This document shows positions 1 to 8,678 of a stretch of DNA of 44,844 nt, piece after piece. The notes beneath the pieces are model-generated. The model did no database searches. It was not told where the DNA came from and worked only from the letters and a program-made list of their open reading frames with translations. Source of the DNA: Verrucomicrobiia bacterium (GTDB taxonomy: Bacteria; Verrucomicrobiota; Verrucomicrobiia; Limisphaerales; JADLHS01); contig WYBW01000093.1 of assembly GCA_011525685.1 (NCBI GenBank), positions 1 through 44,844 on the forward strand, in the 5' to 3' direction. A program made the translations under genes and the position numbers. The stretch's first letter is position 1. Every line of letters starts with the position of its first letter.

Positions 1-358
1 GATTGACTGACGTTGCGCCGGCTGCGGCTGGTGACGGTTCAGGAGCTGGCCTCGCGGGATCGTTCACCCGCGCACCCTTACTTCAGTGTACCGTGGGTAA
101 CAAGGCATTTGTCTGCATGTTGAAGCTCGCACCTGTCCGCCTTGCTTGCTTGTCGTGGAGCGCGGACCCAGGTCGAAGCGGCGCGAGTGGCCCCCACGCA
201 GGAATGGGCCGGGCTGGTTTCAATCCGGCTTTCGCACTCAAGCCGGCTTCTCGCGGTGGAGACCGAGTGTGAAGCGGCCGAAGTGGTCGCAAAGATACTT
301 GCGCGAATTGTCCGTTTGTTTGCTTGTTCTTCGCCAGAATCTGGTAGGGTGCCCGACC
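1..358. other. Left-edge region with no recognised gene
   Basis: I see no convincing gene, RNA or repeat here. Open frames exist on both strands, but their translations are rich in Arg, Pro and Ser, show no family motif, and look like the noise expected in G+C-rich DNA. A weak promoter-like pair (TTGTTC at 324-329 and TAGGGT at 345-350, spacing 15) lies just before the small gene that starts at 359. If it were used, that mRNA would have almost no leader. Confidence 0.4.
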
Positions 359-592
359 ATGAACATTCTGATTGAAGACGCCGAAACCCTCGAATACCTC
401 GCCAGCAACGGACGATGGACGAAAAACGTCGCGGATGGAAAAACCTTCCGGGCCACCGAAGCCGCGTTTGAAGTTGCGAAGCGGGAGCCGATTCGCAGAT
501 TCAACATTGTCCGCTACTTCTCGCAAACGCGGCAATTCATCAACCTGGACCACGGACGGGGCAAGGGACCTGCGTCGGACCACTCCAGTTGA
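359..592 (+). CDS. Small conserved-looking protein of unknown function (77 aa)
   Basis: The ATG at 359 opens a 77-residue frame beginning MNILIEDAETLEYL. Unlike the overlapping frames it has balanced, globular-looking composition: acidic and hydrophobic residues at the start, a GRWTKN segment near residue 19, a KREPIRRFNIVRYF stretch around residues 40-53, and a polar tail. From memory the pattern (ED-ET-x-Y-L, x-G-x-WTK, AF-x-x-AK, P-I-x-x-FNIV) resembles a small uncharacterised family of Verrucomicrobiota, but no function is known to me. There is no signal peptide or membrane segment, so it is probably cytoplasmic. It converges on the Sel1-repeat gene with 28 bases between the two stops. 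Confidence 0.6.
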   Translation: MNILIEDAETLEYLASNGRWTKNVADGKTFRATEAAFEVAKREPIRRFNIVRYFSQTRQFINLDHGRGKGPASDHSS

Positions 593-620
593 GCGCCGCC
601 GCCGTGGCGCAACTTGCCGG

Positions 621-1178
621 TCACGTTGAGGCGGTGCCGGCCTTTTCAGCCACAAACGCGGCGACGCGCCGGTCGGCCACCGCAACGTCGGCGTGGGTCA
701 TCCCGAGAATCACCGGGGTGCAGGCGGCGACCGAACCCCGGTAACCTTGCGCGGCCGCGAGATGAAACCATTTGTAGGCTTCAATTCTGGATTCCATCGC
801 CTTCTCCGGCGCACCCGTCAGGCTGGCCCGATGACAGGTCTTGCCGAGATGATATTGAGCGCCGGCGTCCCCCTGACGCGCGGCCTTGCCGAACCAGATC
901 AGGGATTCGGCGTCATTGCGCTCCACGCCCTGGCCCCGGGCGTACATCATGGCCAGATTGAATTGCGCCAGCGGGTGACATTGCTCTGCCGCTTTGCGGT
1001 ACCACACCGCCGCCTGCATCAAATCCTCCGTCGCTCCCAAATTGGCCAGCTTCAACCCCATGCCGAACTGCACCTCGGCATCCTCCAAGTTGGCGTCCGG
1101 CATCACCGGTTCAGGTTCGGTTTTCGGCGGAGGTGAAAACAGTCGGCGGTACCAAGCTTTTTCCATGCTCGCGAGCAT
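621..1178 (-). CDS. Sel1-repeat (SLR/TPR-like) protein
   Basis: The protein (about 185 aa from the ATG at 1178) carries about three Sel1-like repeats between roughly residues 35 and 170. Diagnostic pieces are AVWYRKAAEQCHPLAQFNLA, MYARGQGVERNDAESLIWFG, KAARQGDAGAQYHLG and AYKWFHLAAAQGY. Such alpha-solenoids act as protein-protein interaction scaffolds. No signal peptide is evident, so a cytoplasmic location is likely. It lies 84 bases downstream of ccsA on the same strand and may be the last gene of the cytochrome maturation operon, though nothing in it is specific to that pathway. Alternative starts are a GTG at 1199 and an ATG at 1166. The family assignment is firm and the partner is unknown. 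Confidence 0.8.
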   Translation of the reverse strand: MLASMEKAWYRRLFSPPPKTEPEPVMPDANLEDAEVQFGMGLKLANLGATEDLMQAAVWYRKAAEQCHPLAQFNLAMMYARGQGVERNDAESLIWFGKAARQGDAGAQYHLGKTCHRASLTGAPEKAMESRIEAYKWFHLAAAQGYRGSVAACTPVILGMTHADVAVADRRVAAFVAEKAGTAST

Positions 1179-1262
1179 ACGCTGCCAGGCGTCGAACACA
1201 AGCAGCGTTTCCGGGGCAATCCCGAAAACGCTGGTGACGAGAGCAGGGAATTCAGCGGCAGA

Positions 1263-3260
1263 TCAAGCTCCGGCAGCCGCGGGCGAGGTTTTCTTGCCTC
1301 CGGCCGGACTGACCGGATCCGCCGGGGCCGGCGTGGTCACCTGGAAACTCCGCCACACGCGCAGCGGCAACAGGCCCAGCAGGATGAAGGCGAGTTGCGT
1401 GGCGTTGAACAGCATCAGCCATTTGAACGCCGCATCCATGAAACCGTAGCTGTGGAGTCCGATGCCGAGCATGTTCACGCCAAACCACGAGAACGCGGTG
1501 ATGATGTTGCCGAAGATGGCCATGGTCATGAGGCCGCGGTCCTTGATGAGTTTACCCCAGCGCGCGTGCAGCATGACGGCACACCAGATGACGATCAGCA
1601 GCGCGCCGTTCTCCTTGGGATCCCATCCCCAGAAGCGTCCCCAGGATTGATCGGCCCAGATGCCGCCCAGCACGGTGCCGATGAAGCTGAACAGGGTCGC
1701 GAAACAGATGATGCCATAGACCATCCGGCTCAGAACGGGACCGACCTCCAGTTTGGCCGTCTTGGCCGGCGCAGGGTTCGAGGTCGCTCCCGGATGCGCG
1801 CCGCGCGCGACCGGTTTGCCGGACAACAACGGGGTAAACACGCCGAGGACGATGTACAGCATGGCCAGCAGACCCGCCACGAACATGGCCGAATAGCCGA
1901 GGGTGATGGTGATGACGTGGGTGGCGAGCCAGAAATTCGTGTCGAGCACCGCACGCATCATCTCCATCGTGTCACCCGAGACGGCCAGATTGTGCGCGAT
2001 GACCAGGGTGACAAAGCCCACCACGGATGCGACAATCAATCCGATGCCGACGCGGTAGAATCGTTCCAAAACCAGCCCCAGTATCACCGCGGCCCACCCG
2101 ATGAACACGGCCGAGGAATAGAGGTTGGTCACCGGCGGCCGGCCCTCGAGCGCCATGCGGAATATCAGGCCGACGGTATGCACCACGCACGCCAGCACGA
2201 TCAACCAGAACGCCGAGCGGCGCAGGGTTTCTGAGAGCGCCGGCGCCAGCGCAAACGCGAGCAGGGACACCAATCCCAGCACCAGCGCCAGAACGTAAAT
2301 CACCATCGCCCGGTAAAACGGCTGGAGTGTGTTGAAGGAGAATTCCCAGCCGGCTTTGGCCAGTTCCGGCCCGAACTCTCCCGCCAGCCAGCCGCGGTAT
2401 TCCGCCACCGCCCGATTGAACGCCTCGGGTTGGTCCGCCCGATAAGCTGACACCATGGTGGCGTATTGTTTTGCCGCCGGATGCACGCCGTCGTGGTGCA
2501 GCGCGTCAATGAGGCTCGCGCCCAAGTTCATCCAGTTCTGGCGTCCCTTCTCCGGGTGCGGCGAGGGCACGACCAACGGCAGGGCAACCCGCGAGACGGT
2601 TTCGAAGCCGGACATGAGTCCCAGCAGCCGATGGAAGGCTTCCTGATCGAAAGTCTGCCCGGCCTCGCGGGCGCGCCACGCCGCGACGCCCGGGCCGATG
2701 CTCTTTTCATACTCACTGACCTGGGCGGCGAGATCGTCCACGCCCGGGGGCTTCAAGCTGGTTTTCAGCCGCTGATATAGATTGACCGCGCTGTAGAGCT
2801 TCATGACCTGCCGCTCGAAGGAGCTGCGGTTGGCGGCCTCGATCTTGGAGATGCGCGCGGCCTGCCGGTTCAATTCCTCGTGGAGCGGTTGGATTTCCGC
2901 GAACGAGTAGTACTTCTGGTCCTCGGTCAGCTTGAGCAGGCTGATCAACTCGACGTTATCCACGCGGAAGATCTTTCGCGCGTCGGCCCGTTCAGGCCTC
3001 ATCATGGCCTCGACCAGCCATTCGCGCGCGCTCAGGCGGCGGGTGCGGCCCTCCTCCCGCCAGACCACGCTCTGACGCTGGCGGATCTGGAGCAGCGAAT
3101 TGCGGGCGACGGAATCGAACGGCTGGAAGCGGCCGTTCATCAGCACCGGCAGTTTGGCGAACTCGCCGATCTGGAAGCCGGTTTCCGATCTCGGACGGAG
3201 GGTGGAGAGGACCCAGGCCGCCAGAACCACGAAGAGGATGAAGGGAAGCCATTTTTTCAT
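1263..3260 (-). CDS. ccsA: CcsA-type cytochrome c biogenesis protein, copy 1
   Basis: This 665-residue membrane protein ends in a typical CcsA/CcmC-superfamily haem-handling domain (about residues 320-640). It shows the tryptophan-rich motif WGRFWGWDPKENGALLIV, an RPPVTNLYSS segment, and histidines in VVHTVGLIFRM, ATHVITITLGY and GIGLHSYGFMD that could be haem ligands. In System II, CcsA with ResB/Ccs1 exports haem and attaches it to apocytochrome c outside the membrane. The N-terminal half has one membrane segment (KKWLPFILFVVLAAWVLS) followed by a large extracytoplasmic domain containing NGRFQPFDSVARNSLLQI, which explains a length about twice that of a minimal CcsA. Its ATG overlaps the stop of resB (ATGA), so translation is probably coupled. 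The Ala/Gly/Pro-rich C-terminal tail resembles that of the second copy. Confidence 0.9.
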   Translation of the reverse strand: MKKWLPFILFVVLAAWVLSTLRPRSETGFQIGEFAKLPVLMNGRFQPFDSVARNSLLQIRQRQSVVWREEGRTRRLSAREWLVEAMMRPERADARKIFRVDNVELISLLKLTEDQKYYSFAEIQPLHEELNRQAARISKIEAANRSSFERQVMKLYSAVNLYQRLKTSLKPPGVDDLAAQVSEYEKSIGPGVAAWRAREAGQTFDQEAFHRLLGLMSGFETVSRVALPLVVPSPHPEKGRQNWMNLGASLIDALHHDGVHPAAKQYATMVSAYRADQPEAFNRAVAEYRGWLAGEFGPELAKAGWEFSFNTLQPFYRAMVIYVLALVLGLVSLLAFALAPALSETLRRSAFWLIVLACVVHTVGLIFRMALEGRPPVTNLYSSAVFIGWAAVILGLVLERFYRVGIGLIVASVVGFVTLVIAHNLAVSGDTMEMMRAVLDTNFWLATHVITITLGYSAMFVAGLLAMLYIVLGVFTPLLSGKPVARGAHPGATSNPAPAKTAKLEVGPVLSRMVYGIICFATLFSFIGTVLGGIWADQSWGRFWGWDPKENGALLIVIWCAVMLHARWGKLIKDRGLMTMAIFGNIITAFSWFGVNMLGIGLHSYGFMDAAFKWLMLFNATQLAFILLGLLPLRVWRSFQVTTPAPADPVSPAGGKKTSPAAAGA

Positions 3261-4399
3261 GTTGCGAGTCTCCGTTTCATAAAGGGCACCAGATGCAGCA
3301 GGAATTGCACGATCAAACCGCAGGAGACCAACACACAGGCGAAGTAGGGCGTAAGCCAGCCCGGATTGCGCACCACGTGCAGGATGCTGCCCTGATCGTC
3401 ACGGTCGAAACTGCTTTGATAGTACGTCTCTCCCCAATAGCGCAGCGGGTTGTTCATGTAAATGAGGACCTCGCGCCGTTCGCCGGTGTCGGGCCGGTTC
3501 AACAACACGCGACTCGAGAAGTTTTTCGGGATTTCCGTGCCCGGATACTTGTCGTGGTTGAATTCCATCAGGTGCAGGCTGAAGGGTTTGTAGTAGCGCA
3601 CCGGGCGCAGGGCGATTTCGTAGGTCCGCCCGTCATGCGTGAACCGCTGTGGCCGCTCGATGTAGGCGGATACCAGGAACTTTCCCACCTCCCCCTGCCG
3701 TCCGGTGACTTCCACGACGGCGGTGGGCGTATCGCGGCGGTCCATCACGGTTTCGTGGGGCAATTCCTTCACCCACACGCTGTCGAAGCCAGACAGCCCC
3801 GTCAACGGCTCGAACCCCTCCTGCGCTTTTTGCGACAGCGCCGAGTTGGCGTAAAAATTCTTCGCGCGTACTTTGAGCGGCACGTCGGGGTGGGTGATGT
3901 AATCCATCCCGGCCAGTCGCCGCTGGCTGATGGCGAGCACTTTGTCCGCGTCGCTGTCCGTCACGTCCACCACCGCCAGTTCATAACGGCGGTCGGCCTC
4001 GGAATAATTCTTGGTGGCGCCGACACGCAAATGCAGGCTGCTTTCCACGGAGAGAAAATCCGTCAACAACTGCCCGACCAGCAGCAGCACCACGCCAAGA
4101 TGGATCATCGCAATTCCAATCTTCTTTTTGCCGGGTTGATAATAACGGAGATGGGCCGCCAGCAGATTGATCAGCAGCAGGCCGCCGATGAGGTACCCGC
4201 CGGGGAAAACCGGTATTCTCATGTCCGAACCGGCGGGTTGCCAGAACACAAAGAAACTGCGGAAGAACTCGTTTTGCGCCCGGTAAAGGCCCAGCGGCAC
4301 CTGGGCCACGGTACCCCAAAACACGAGCACGAGTCCCAGCACCAGCAGCACCACGGTGAGCCGCAGGGACGTGAAGAATTTGATGAGTCGGTCCAACAT
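3257..4399 (-). CDS. resB: ResB/Ccs1-like cytochrome c biogenesis protein, copy 1
   Basis: The 380-residue protein has the ResB layout. A first membrane helix follows MLDRLIKFFTSLRLTVVLLV, a second is YLIGGLLLINLLAAHLRYY, a third is IAMIHLGVVLLLVGQLLTDF, a large extracytoplasmic domain follows, and a final helix (ACVLVSCGLIVQFLLHLV) lies near the C-terminus. The segments PLRYWGETYYQSSFDRDD and VVRNPGWLTPYFACVL match the conserved end of the family. ResB partners CcsA in System II haem ligation to c-type cytochromes. The start codon lies one base after the lipoprotein stop, and the stop overlaps the ccsA start, giving the order lipoprotein-resB-ccsA. The histidine in MIHLG is a plausible haem ligand by analogy with the family. 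Confidence 0.88.
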   Translation of the reverse strand: MLDRLIKFFTSLRLTVVLLVLGLVLVFWGTVAQVPLGLYRAQNEFFRSFFVFWQPAGSDMRIPVFPGGYLIGGLLLINLLAAHLRYYQPGKKKIGIAMIHLGVVLLLVGQLLTDFLSVESSLHLRVGATKNYSEADRRYELAVVDVTDSDADKVLAISQRRLAGMDYITHPDVPLKVRAKNFYANSALSQKAQEGFEPLTGLSGFDSVWVKELPHETVMDRRDTPTAVVEVTGRQGEVGKFLVSAYIERPQRFTHDGRTYEIALRPVRYYKPFSLHLMEFNHDKYPGTEIPKNFSSRVLLNRPDTGERREVLIYMNNPLRYWGETYYQSSFDRDDQGSILHVVRNPGWLTPYFACVLVSCGLIVQFLLHLVPFMKRRLAT

Positions 4400-4400
4400 A

Positions 4401-5198
4401 TCATTCCCTCGAAGTTTGCAGAAATCGGGTGTAGGCCTCGCACTGGCTGCCGGCCAGTCCGCTTTCGCCCGTCAGCTTGTGGTCCGAGCCGCCAATCGGC
4501 GGATGCGAGGGCGGGAGACTCGCAGTCTCAGCCACGGCCAGTTTCAACGACTTCAAGAAAGCGATAAACGCAGGTTTCTGTTCCGCCACCAATTCCTCGT
4601 CACCGATGAGTTTGTAAAACCAGGCTGTGCCGCCGCGATGCTGGATGGCGCCAAGAATCCGGGTGGGGTCGCCACTCCCGACCGCCTCGCCCGAGAAATC
4701 GTACAGATCGGCTGGCCGACCGGCGACCTCGATGGTCTGAGCCAACGACTTCAGTTGTTCCTGGTTGATCTCTTCGAGGCCAAGCTGGCTGCGCCAGCGG
4801 TTCACGTTGGCCAGGTCGCCACCCGCCAGGCCCGGCAAGGGGAAGATGCCCAAGTCCGCCTGGGTGCCGTTGTCCCCCCGAATGTTGAAGGAGGCGAGCC
4901 GAAACTCCCCCGCTTTGGTTTCGGTCCAGCCAGCAGGCAACGTCCACGTCAAGCGGGGACTTGCTGAGGCGATTTCAGGATGTCCTTCAGGCAGTTGGGT
5001 ATGAACCGTTGGGTTCTCGCCGGATGCCTGCTTCTCCATGCGATAGCTCTTCGAGGGATTTTCTCCGCAACCGGCCAGAGTCAACAGCGCGCACGTGACC
5101 AGAGCCAACCCTCGGCGCTGGGCTGAACTGCCTTTCAAGTTTGGCTGGACCGTGCCGGCGATGGCGGCTCTGCTCTTTCTTTGCCCGTTTGGCATCAT
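4401..5198 (-). CDS. Lipoprotein of the cytochrome maturation cassette, copy 1 (one domain)
   Basis: This is a predicted secreted lipoprotein of about 265 aa. The lipobox is LTLAGC, preceded by a hydrophobic stretch (GLALVTCALLTLAGC). The single domain (about 150 aa) begins with PEIASASPRLTWTLPAGW, continues with NVNRWRSQLGLEEI, and ends with GGTAWFYKLIGDEELVAEQ and PAFIAFLKSLKL. The same domain occurs twice in the lipoprotein of the neighbouring cassette. I know no named function. Its fixed place immediately before resB suggests an extracytoplasmic accessory to cytochrome c maturation, which is inference. The start is uncertain: tandem ATGs lie at 5198 and 5195, while a TTG at 5138 would give a shorter and more typical signal peptide. 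Confidence 0.75.
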   Translation of the reverse strand: MMPNGQRKSRAAIAGTVQPNLKGSSAQRRGLALVTCALLTLAGCGENPSKSYRMEKQASGENPTVHTQLPEGHPEIASASPRLTWTLPAGWTETKAGEFRLASFNIRGDNGTQADLGIFPLPGLAGGDLANVNRWRSQLGLEEINQEQLKSLAQTIEVAGRPADLYDFSGEAVGSGDPTRILGAIQHRGGTAWFYKLIGDEELVAEQKPAFIAFLKSLKLAVAETASLPPSHPPIGGSDHKLTGESGLAGSQCEAYTRFLQTSRE

Positions 5199-5446
5199 TT
5201 GACGGTTACTTTGCGCCACACGGCTGAGGACGGCTTCACATTTAACGTCTTTTACCAACCCTTTTTTGCCATGCAATGCGCCATATCCGACAGGCCGCCC
5301 CAGAGTATGAACGCCTGCCCGTCCTCGCGGCGTTGGGCCGGCCCACCGGACACCATGGTCGGGCCGAGTCCGCGGCCAACCAAGGAACAGTCACACTCGG
5401 CCACTTGAAGACCAGTCTTCACCCAAGACTTGATCCGCCTTCTTCT

Positions 5447-7411
5447 TCAGGCCCCAGCCGGCGCGGGCGCGGACTGTTTACCGCCGGTTGGGCCACTTGG
5501 CCCACCGGTGTCCGTGGCGCGCCCTTGGAAGCTCTTCCAGAACCGTAGGGGCATCATTCCAAGACCGATCAACGCAAGCTGGCTGACCACGAAAAGCATC
5601 AGCCATTTGAACGCGGCATCCATAAAGCCGTAACTGTGCAACCCGATACCCAGCATGTTCACGCCAAACCAGGACCAGCTCGTGACGATGTTGCCGAAGA
5701 TGGCACAGGCCATCAGGCCGCGTTCGCGAATGATGCCGCCCCAACGCAGATGCAGAATCAGCGCGTTCCACAGCACGATGATGAGTGCCCCGTTTTCCTT
5801 CGGGTCCCAACCCCAGAACCGGCCCCAGGATTGGTCCGCCCAAATGCCTCCCAGCACCGTGCCCACGAAGCTGAACAGGGTGGCGAAACAGATTATCCCG
5901 TAAACCATGCGGGCCAGGGATTTGCCCGTCGCCTCGCTCAAGGACCGGGTGAAGACACCGCGAATGATGTAAACCAGCGCCAGGAATCCCGCCACAAACG
6001 CGCTCGAATAGCCGAGCGTGATGATCACCACGTGGGTCGCCAGCCAGAAGTTCGTGTCCAACACCGCCCGCATCATTTCCATCGTGTCGCCTCCCAAGGA
6101 CAAGTGATGAGCAACAATGAGCGTGAGGAATCCGACCACCGAGGCCACGACCGCGCCGATGCCGTCGCGATAGAAACCCTCCAGAACCAACCCCAACACC
6201 ACCGCCCCCCAGCCGATAAAGATGGCCGAGGAGTATAGGTTAGTCACGGGAGGGCGACCTTCCAGCCACATGCGGAAAATGAGACCCATCGTGTGGATCA
6301 CCATCGCCAGCAGGATGAGCCAGACGGCCGAGCGGCGAAGCGACTCCGACAGGTTGAACCAGGAGGCGCACGCGAGCAGTCCCGCCAGCACGTACATCAC
6401 CATCGCCTTGTAGAACGGCTCCATCCGGTTGAAAAGTTCCTCGCGACCGGCCTTCAATTTGGCGTGGTCGAACTTTGGCGACAGCGACGCGCGATAGGCG
6501 ACGATCTGTTTATTGAACTCCGGAGCATCGCCCCGGCGAAACGCCCCCGCCATCTCCGCGTAAAAGTGGAGTGAATCCGGCACGGGTTCACCGCGCGCCG
6601 CCTGCAAAAGCACGTCGCCCACGCGCATCCACTCGGTGTGATCATGGCCGGGATGATCGGGCGGCGGCACCAACAGCGGCGGCTCGAAGCGCAGCATGAC
6701 CTCCAGTTTGTTGAGGTAACGCATGAACCGGTGGAGCAGGGCCTCGTCATGCTCGCGCCCGGCCTGCTGCGCCCGCAAGGCCTCGACCCCGGGCGCAATG
6801 AGCGCCTCATACTCCTTTAACTCCGCCGGCCAGTCGCGCGCGTCCTGCGGTTGGACCGTGTTCTTGAGCCGCATGTAGAGCACCAGCCGGGCATGCAACT
6901 TCATCACGGCTTTCTCAAACACGGTCCGGTGGCTGGCGTCTGATTCCTTCCTTTGTTCCCGCTCGGAGATGCGGCTCACCTGCTCCTGCATCACGCTCAG
7001 CACCGGTTGAATCTGTGACCAGGAAAAGTGCTTGCCGTCGTGCCCCTGCGCCAGGTCCTTCTCAGGCAGCTTGAGCAGAGTGATTAACTCGGGATTGTCC
7101 ACGCGAAACACCGGCCACTGGTCCGCCACCTCGGGATTCATCATCACGGTGGCCAGCCATTGGATGGCGGGAATGACCCGGGGACGCTCATACCAGGACT
7201 TCCAGGGTTCGAGATTGGCGCGTTGCTTCTCGCGGATCTGCAGCAGGGAATTGCGGGCCAGCGAATCCATCGGCTGCATCCGCCCATTGAAGAGCAACGG
7301 CAACCGGCCAAATTCGGCGTAGTGGAAATCCGGCTGGCTGGGCTTTCGCAACGTGCTGACGAACCACAGGCCCATCACCAAGGTCACCACCAGGGGAAGC
7401 CACTTTTTCAC
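5447..7411 (-). CDS. ccsA: CcsA-type cytochrome c biogenesis protein, copy 2
   Basis: This is a close paralogue of the CcsA encoded at 1263-3260, with the same two-part layout. An N-terminal anchor (KKWLPLVVTLVMGLWFVS) leads to an extracytoplasmic domain with NGRMQPMDSLARNSLLQI, followed by a C-terminal CcsA domain with RPPVTNLYSSAIFIGWG, the tryptophan-rich WGRFWGWDPKENGALIIV and GIGLHSYGFMDAAFKW. I chose the GTG at 7411 (protein 654 aa) because it aligns with the ATG of copy 1 and overlaps the resB stop (GTGA). The upstream in-frame extension is out-of-frame resB sequence. Copy 2 lacks the Pro/Ala-rich linker found after GVFTPLLSG in copy 1. Why two copies are kept is unknown; specialisation for different apocytochromes is one possibility. 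Confidence 0.88.
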   Translation of the reverse strand: MKKWLPLVVTLVMGLWFVSTLRKPSQPDFHYAEFGRLPLLFNGRMQPMDSLARNSLLQIREKQRANLEPWKSWYERPRVIPAIQWLATVMMNPEVADQWPVFRVDNPELITLLKLPEKDLAQGHDGKHFSWSQIQPVLSVMQEQVSRISEREQRKESDASHRTVFEKAVMKLHARLVLYMRLKNTVQPQDARDWPAELKEYEALIAPGVEALRAQQAGREHDEALLHRFMRYLNKLEVMLRFEPPLLVPPPDHPGHDHTEWMRVGDVLLQAARGEPVPDSLHFYAEMAGAFRRGDAPEFNKQIVAYRASLSPKFDHAKLKAGREELFNRMEPFYKAMVMYVLAGLLACASWFNLSESLRRSAVWLILLAMVIHTMGLIFRMWLEGRPPVTNLYSSAIFIGWGAVVLGLVLEGFYRDGIGAVVASVVGFLTLIVAHHLSLGGDTMEMMRAVLDTNFWLATHVVIITLGYSSAFVAGFLALVYIIRGVFTRSLSEATGKSLARMVYGIICFATLFSFVGTVLGGIWADQSWGRFWGWDPKENGALIIVLWNALILHLRWGGIIRERGLMACAIFGNIVTSWSWFGVNMLGIGLHSYGFMDAAFKWLMLFVVSQLALIGLGMMPLRFWKSFQGRATDTGGPSGPTGGKQSAPAPAGA

Positions 7412-8676
7412 GCGACCCTCCGGCGTTGAGACAGGAATCCGACCAAGTGATACATGAACTGGAACGTCAAACCCGCCGCCACGATGAGGCAGCCGGCGTA
7501 AGGGGTCAGCCACGCGGGATTGCGCACCACCTGCAACGTGGAAGACGGCGTGGCGCCGGCCTGCCGCGCCATTTCACCCGCGGCCATTTGATACTGATAG
7601 AACGTCAATCCTCCGTAGCGCAGCGGCGTGTTCATGTAGATTTCCAGCTCGCGGTTTTCACCGGTCTCGGGATTCTGCAACCGCACGCGGCTGCGGAAAT
7701 CCTTGGGGATGTCCGGCCGCCCCGGATACGTGGTGTGCGTGGCTTTGAGCAAGGTGAGCGAGAACGGCTTGTAGGCCCGCACCGGCCGGAGGGTGAAGGA
7801 GTAATCCCGCCCGCCGGCGGACACCGTCTGCGGCTGGGTGAGGCGACGGGCAATGGCGTCGCCCATTTGCGCGCTGCGCATCTGCCGCCCGTAACTGGAA
7901 CGAATCGCCGACACCAGATGGTCATCCCCCGCCCAACCGGACACCACCCAGTCGCCCAGCGAACCGTTTGCGCCAACGATTTCGATGAGCGCCGTCGGGA
8001 TGCTTTTTTCATCCATGGTCTTGGCTTCCGGGACGGGACGAAAGTCGAAGTGTGGCGCAATCCCGTTGGTGGTGAGGGGCGGCCCGTGCTCCTGCGCGGG
8101 CGCGCGGAAGGACGGCTCGGAATTGCGCCAGACTTTCTTCACGCGCACCCGGAAAGGCAGCCGCTCGTGCCGGACTTCGCCTCCGGCAGTCAAAGAGGCC
8201 ACCGGGACCGCCACCACCTCCGCCAGTTCCTCGTCCACGTCGCTGATGAACGCCAGTTCGTACTCCCGGCCGGATTCCGAATAGTTCTTGGTTTCACCTT
8301 CGTAGAAATGGAGTTGGGTTTCCCGGGAGAACAGGTCCGTGACAAGTTGGCCGACCAGCAACAGAATGATGCCCGCGTGGGCCAGATGAATGCCGGTCTT
8401 CTTCCATGTCCACTGAAATCGCTGGATGTGGGCCGCCAAGAGATTGACCAACAGCGCCATGCCGAGCAGGTAACCGCCGGGCAGAGGGATCGGAAGCCGG
8501 TGGCCGAAGAAGCTGATGCCAAACACCCACCATTGCTTGAAGTACCGCTCCTGCGCCGTGTACAAGCCCTCATCGGCCTGCGCCACCGTGCCGACGAACA
8601 CGAGCAGAATGCTCAACGCGAGCAGCACCGCGGTCAGCCGCAACGAGGTGAGGACTTTCCAGAGGCGATCCAGCAT
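7408..8676 (-). CDS. resB: ResB/Ccs1-like cytochrome c biogenesis protein, copy 2
   Basis: This 422-residue ResB-like protein starts at the ATG at 8676 (MLDRLWKVLTSLRLTAVLLA), which matches the start of copy 1 almost residue for residue. Longer upstream frames run into the lipoprotein gene. Membrane helices lie near the N-terminus (LRLTAVLLALSILLVFVG), at YLLGMALLVNLLAAHI, at IHLAHAGIILLLVGQLVTDL and near the C-terminus (YAGCLIVAAGLTFQFMYHLV). The C-terminal signature TPLRYGGLTFYQYQM followed by VVRNPAWLTPYAGC is conserved with copy 1. The extracytoplasmic domain is longer than in copy 1. It starts two bases after the lipoprotein stop and overlaps the ccsA start, keeping the same three-gene order. 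Confidence 0.88.
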   Translation of the reverse strand: MLDRLWKVLTSLRLTAVLLALSILLVFVGTVAQADEGLYTAQERYFKQWWVFGISFFGHRLPIPLPGGYLLGMALLVNLLAAHIQRFQWTWKKTGIHLAHAGIILLLVGQLVTDLFSRETQLHFYEGETKNYSESGREYELAFISDVDEELAEVVAVPVASLTAGGEVRHERLPFRVRVKKVWRNSEPSFRAPAQEHGPPLTTNGIAPHFDFRPVPEAKTMDEKSIPTALIEIVGANGSLGDWVVSGWAGDDHLVSAIRSSYGRQMRSAQMGDAIARRLTQPQTVSAGGRDYSFTLRPVRAYKPFSLTLLKATHTTYPGRPDIPKDFRSRVRLQNPETGENRELEIYMNTPLRYGGLTFYQYQMAAGEMARQAGATPSSTLQVVRNPAWLTPYAGCLIVAAGLTFQFMYHLVGFLSQRRRVA

Positions 8677-8678
8677 GC

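Noticed and set aside
83..685. Minus-strand 200-residue open frame at the left edge
   Set aside because: The Arg/Pro-rich translation has no motif, and the frame covers the better-supported small gene at 359-592.
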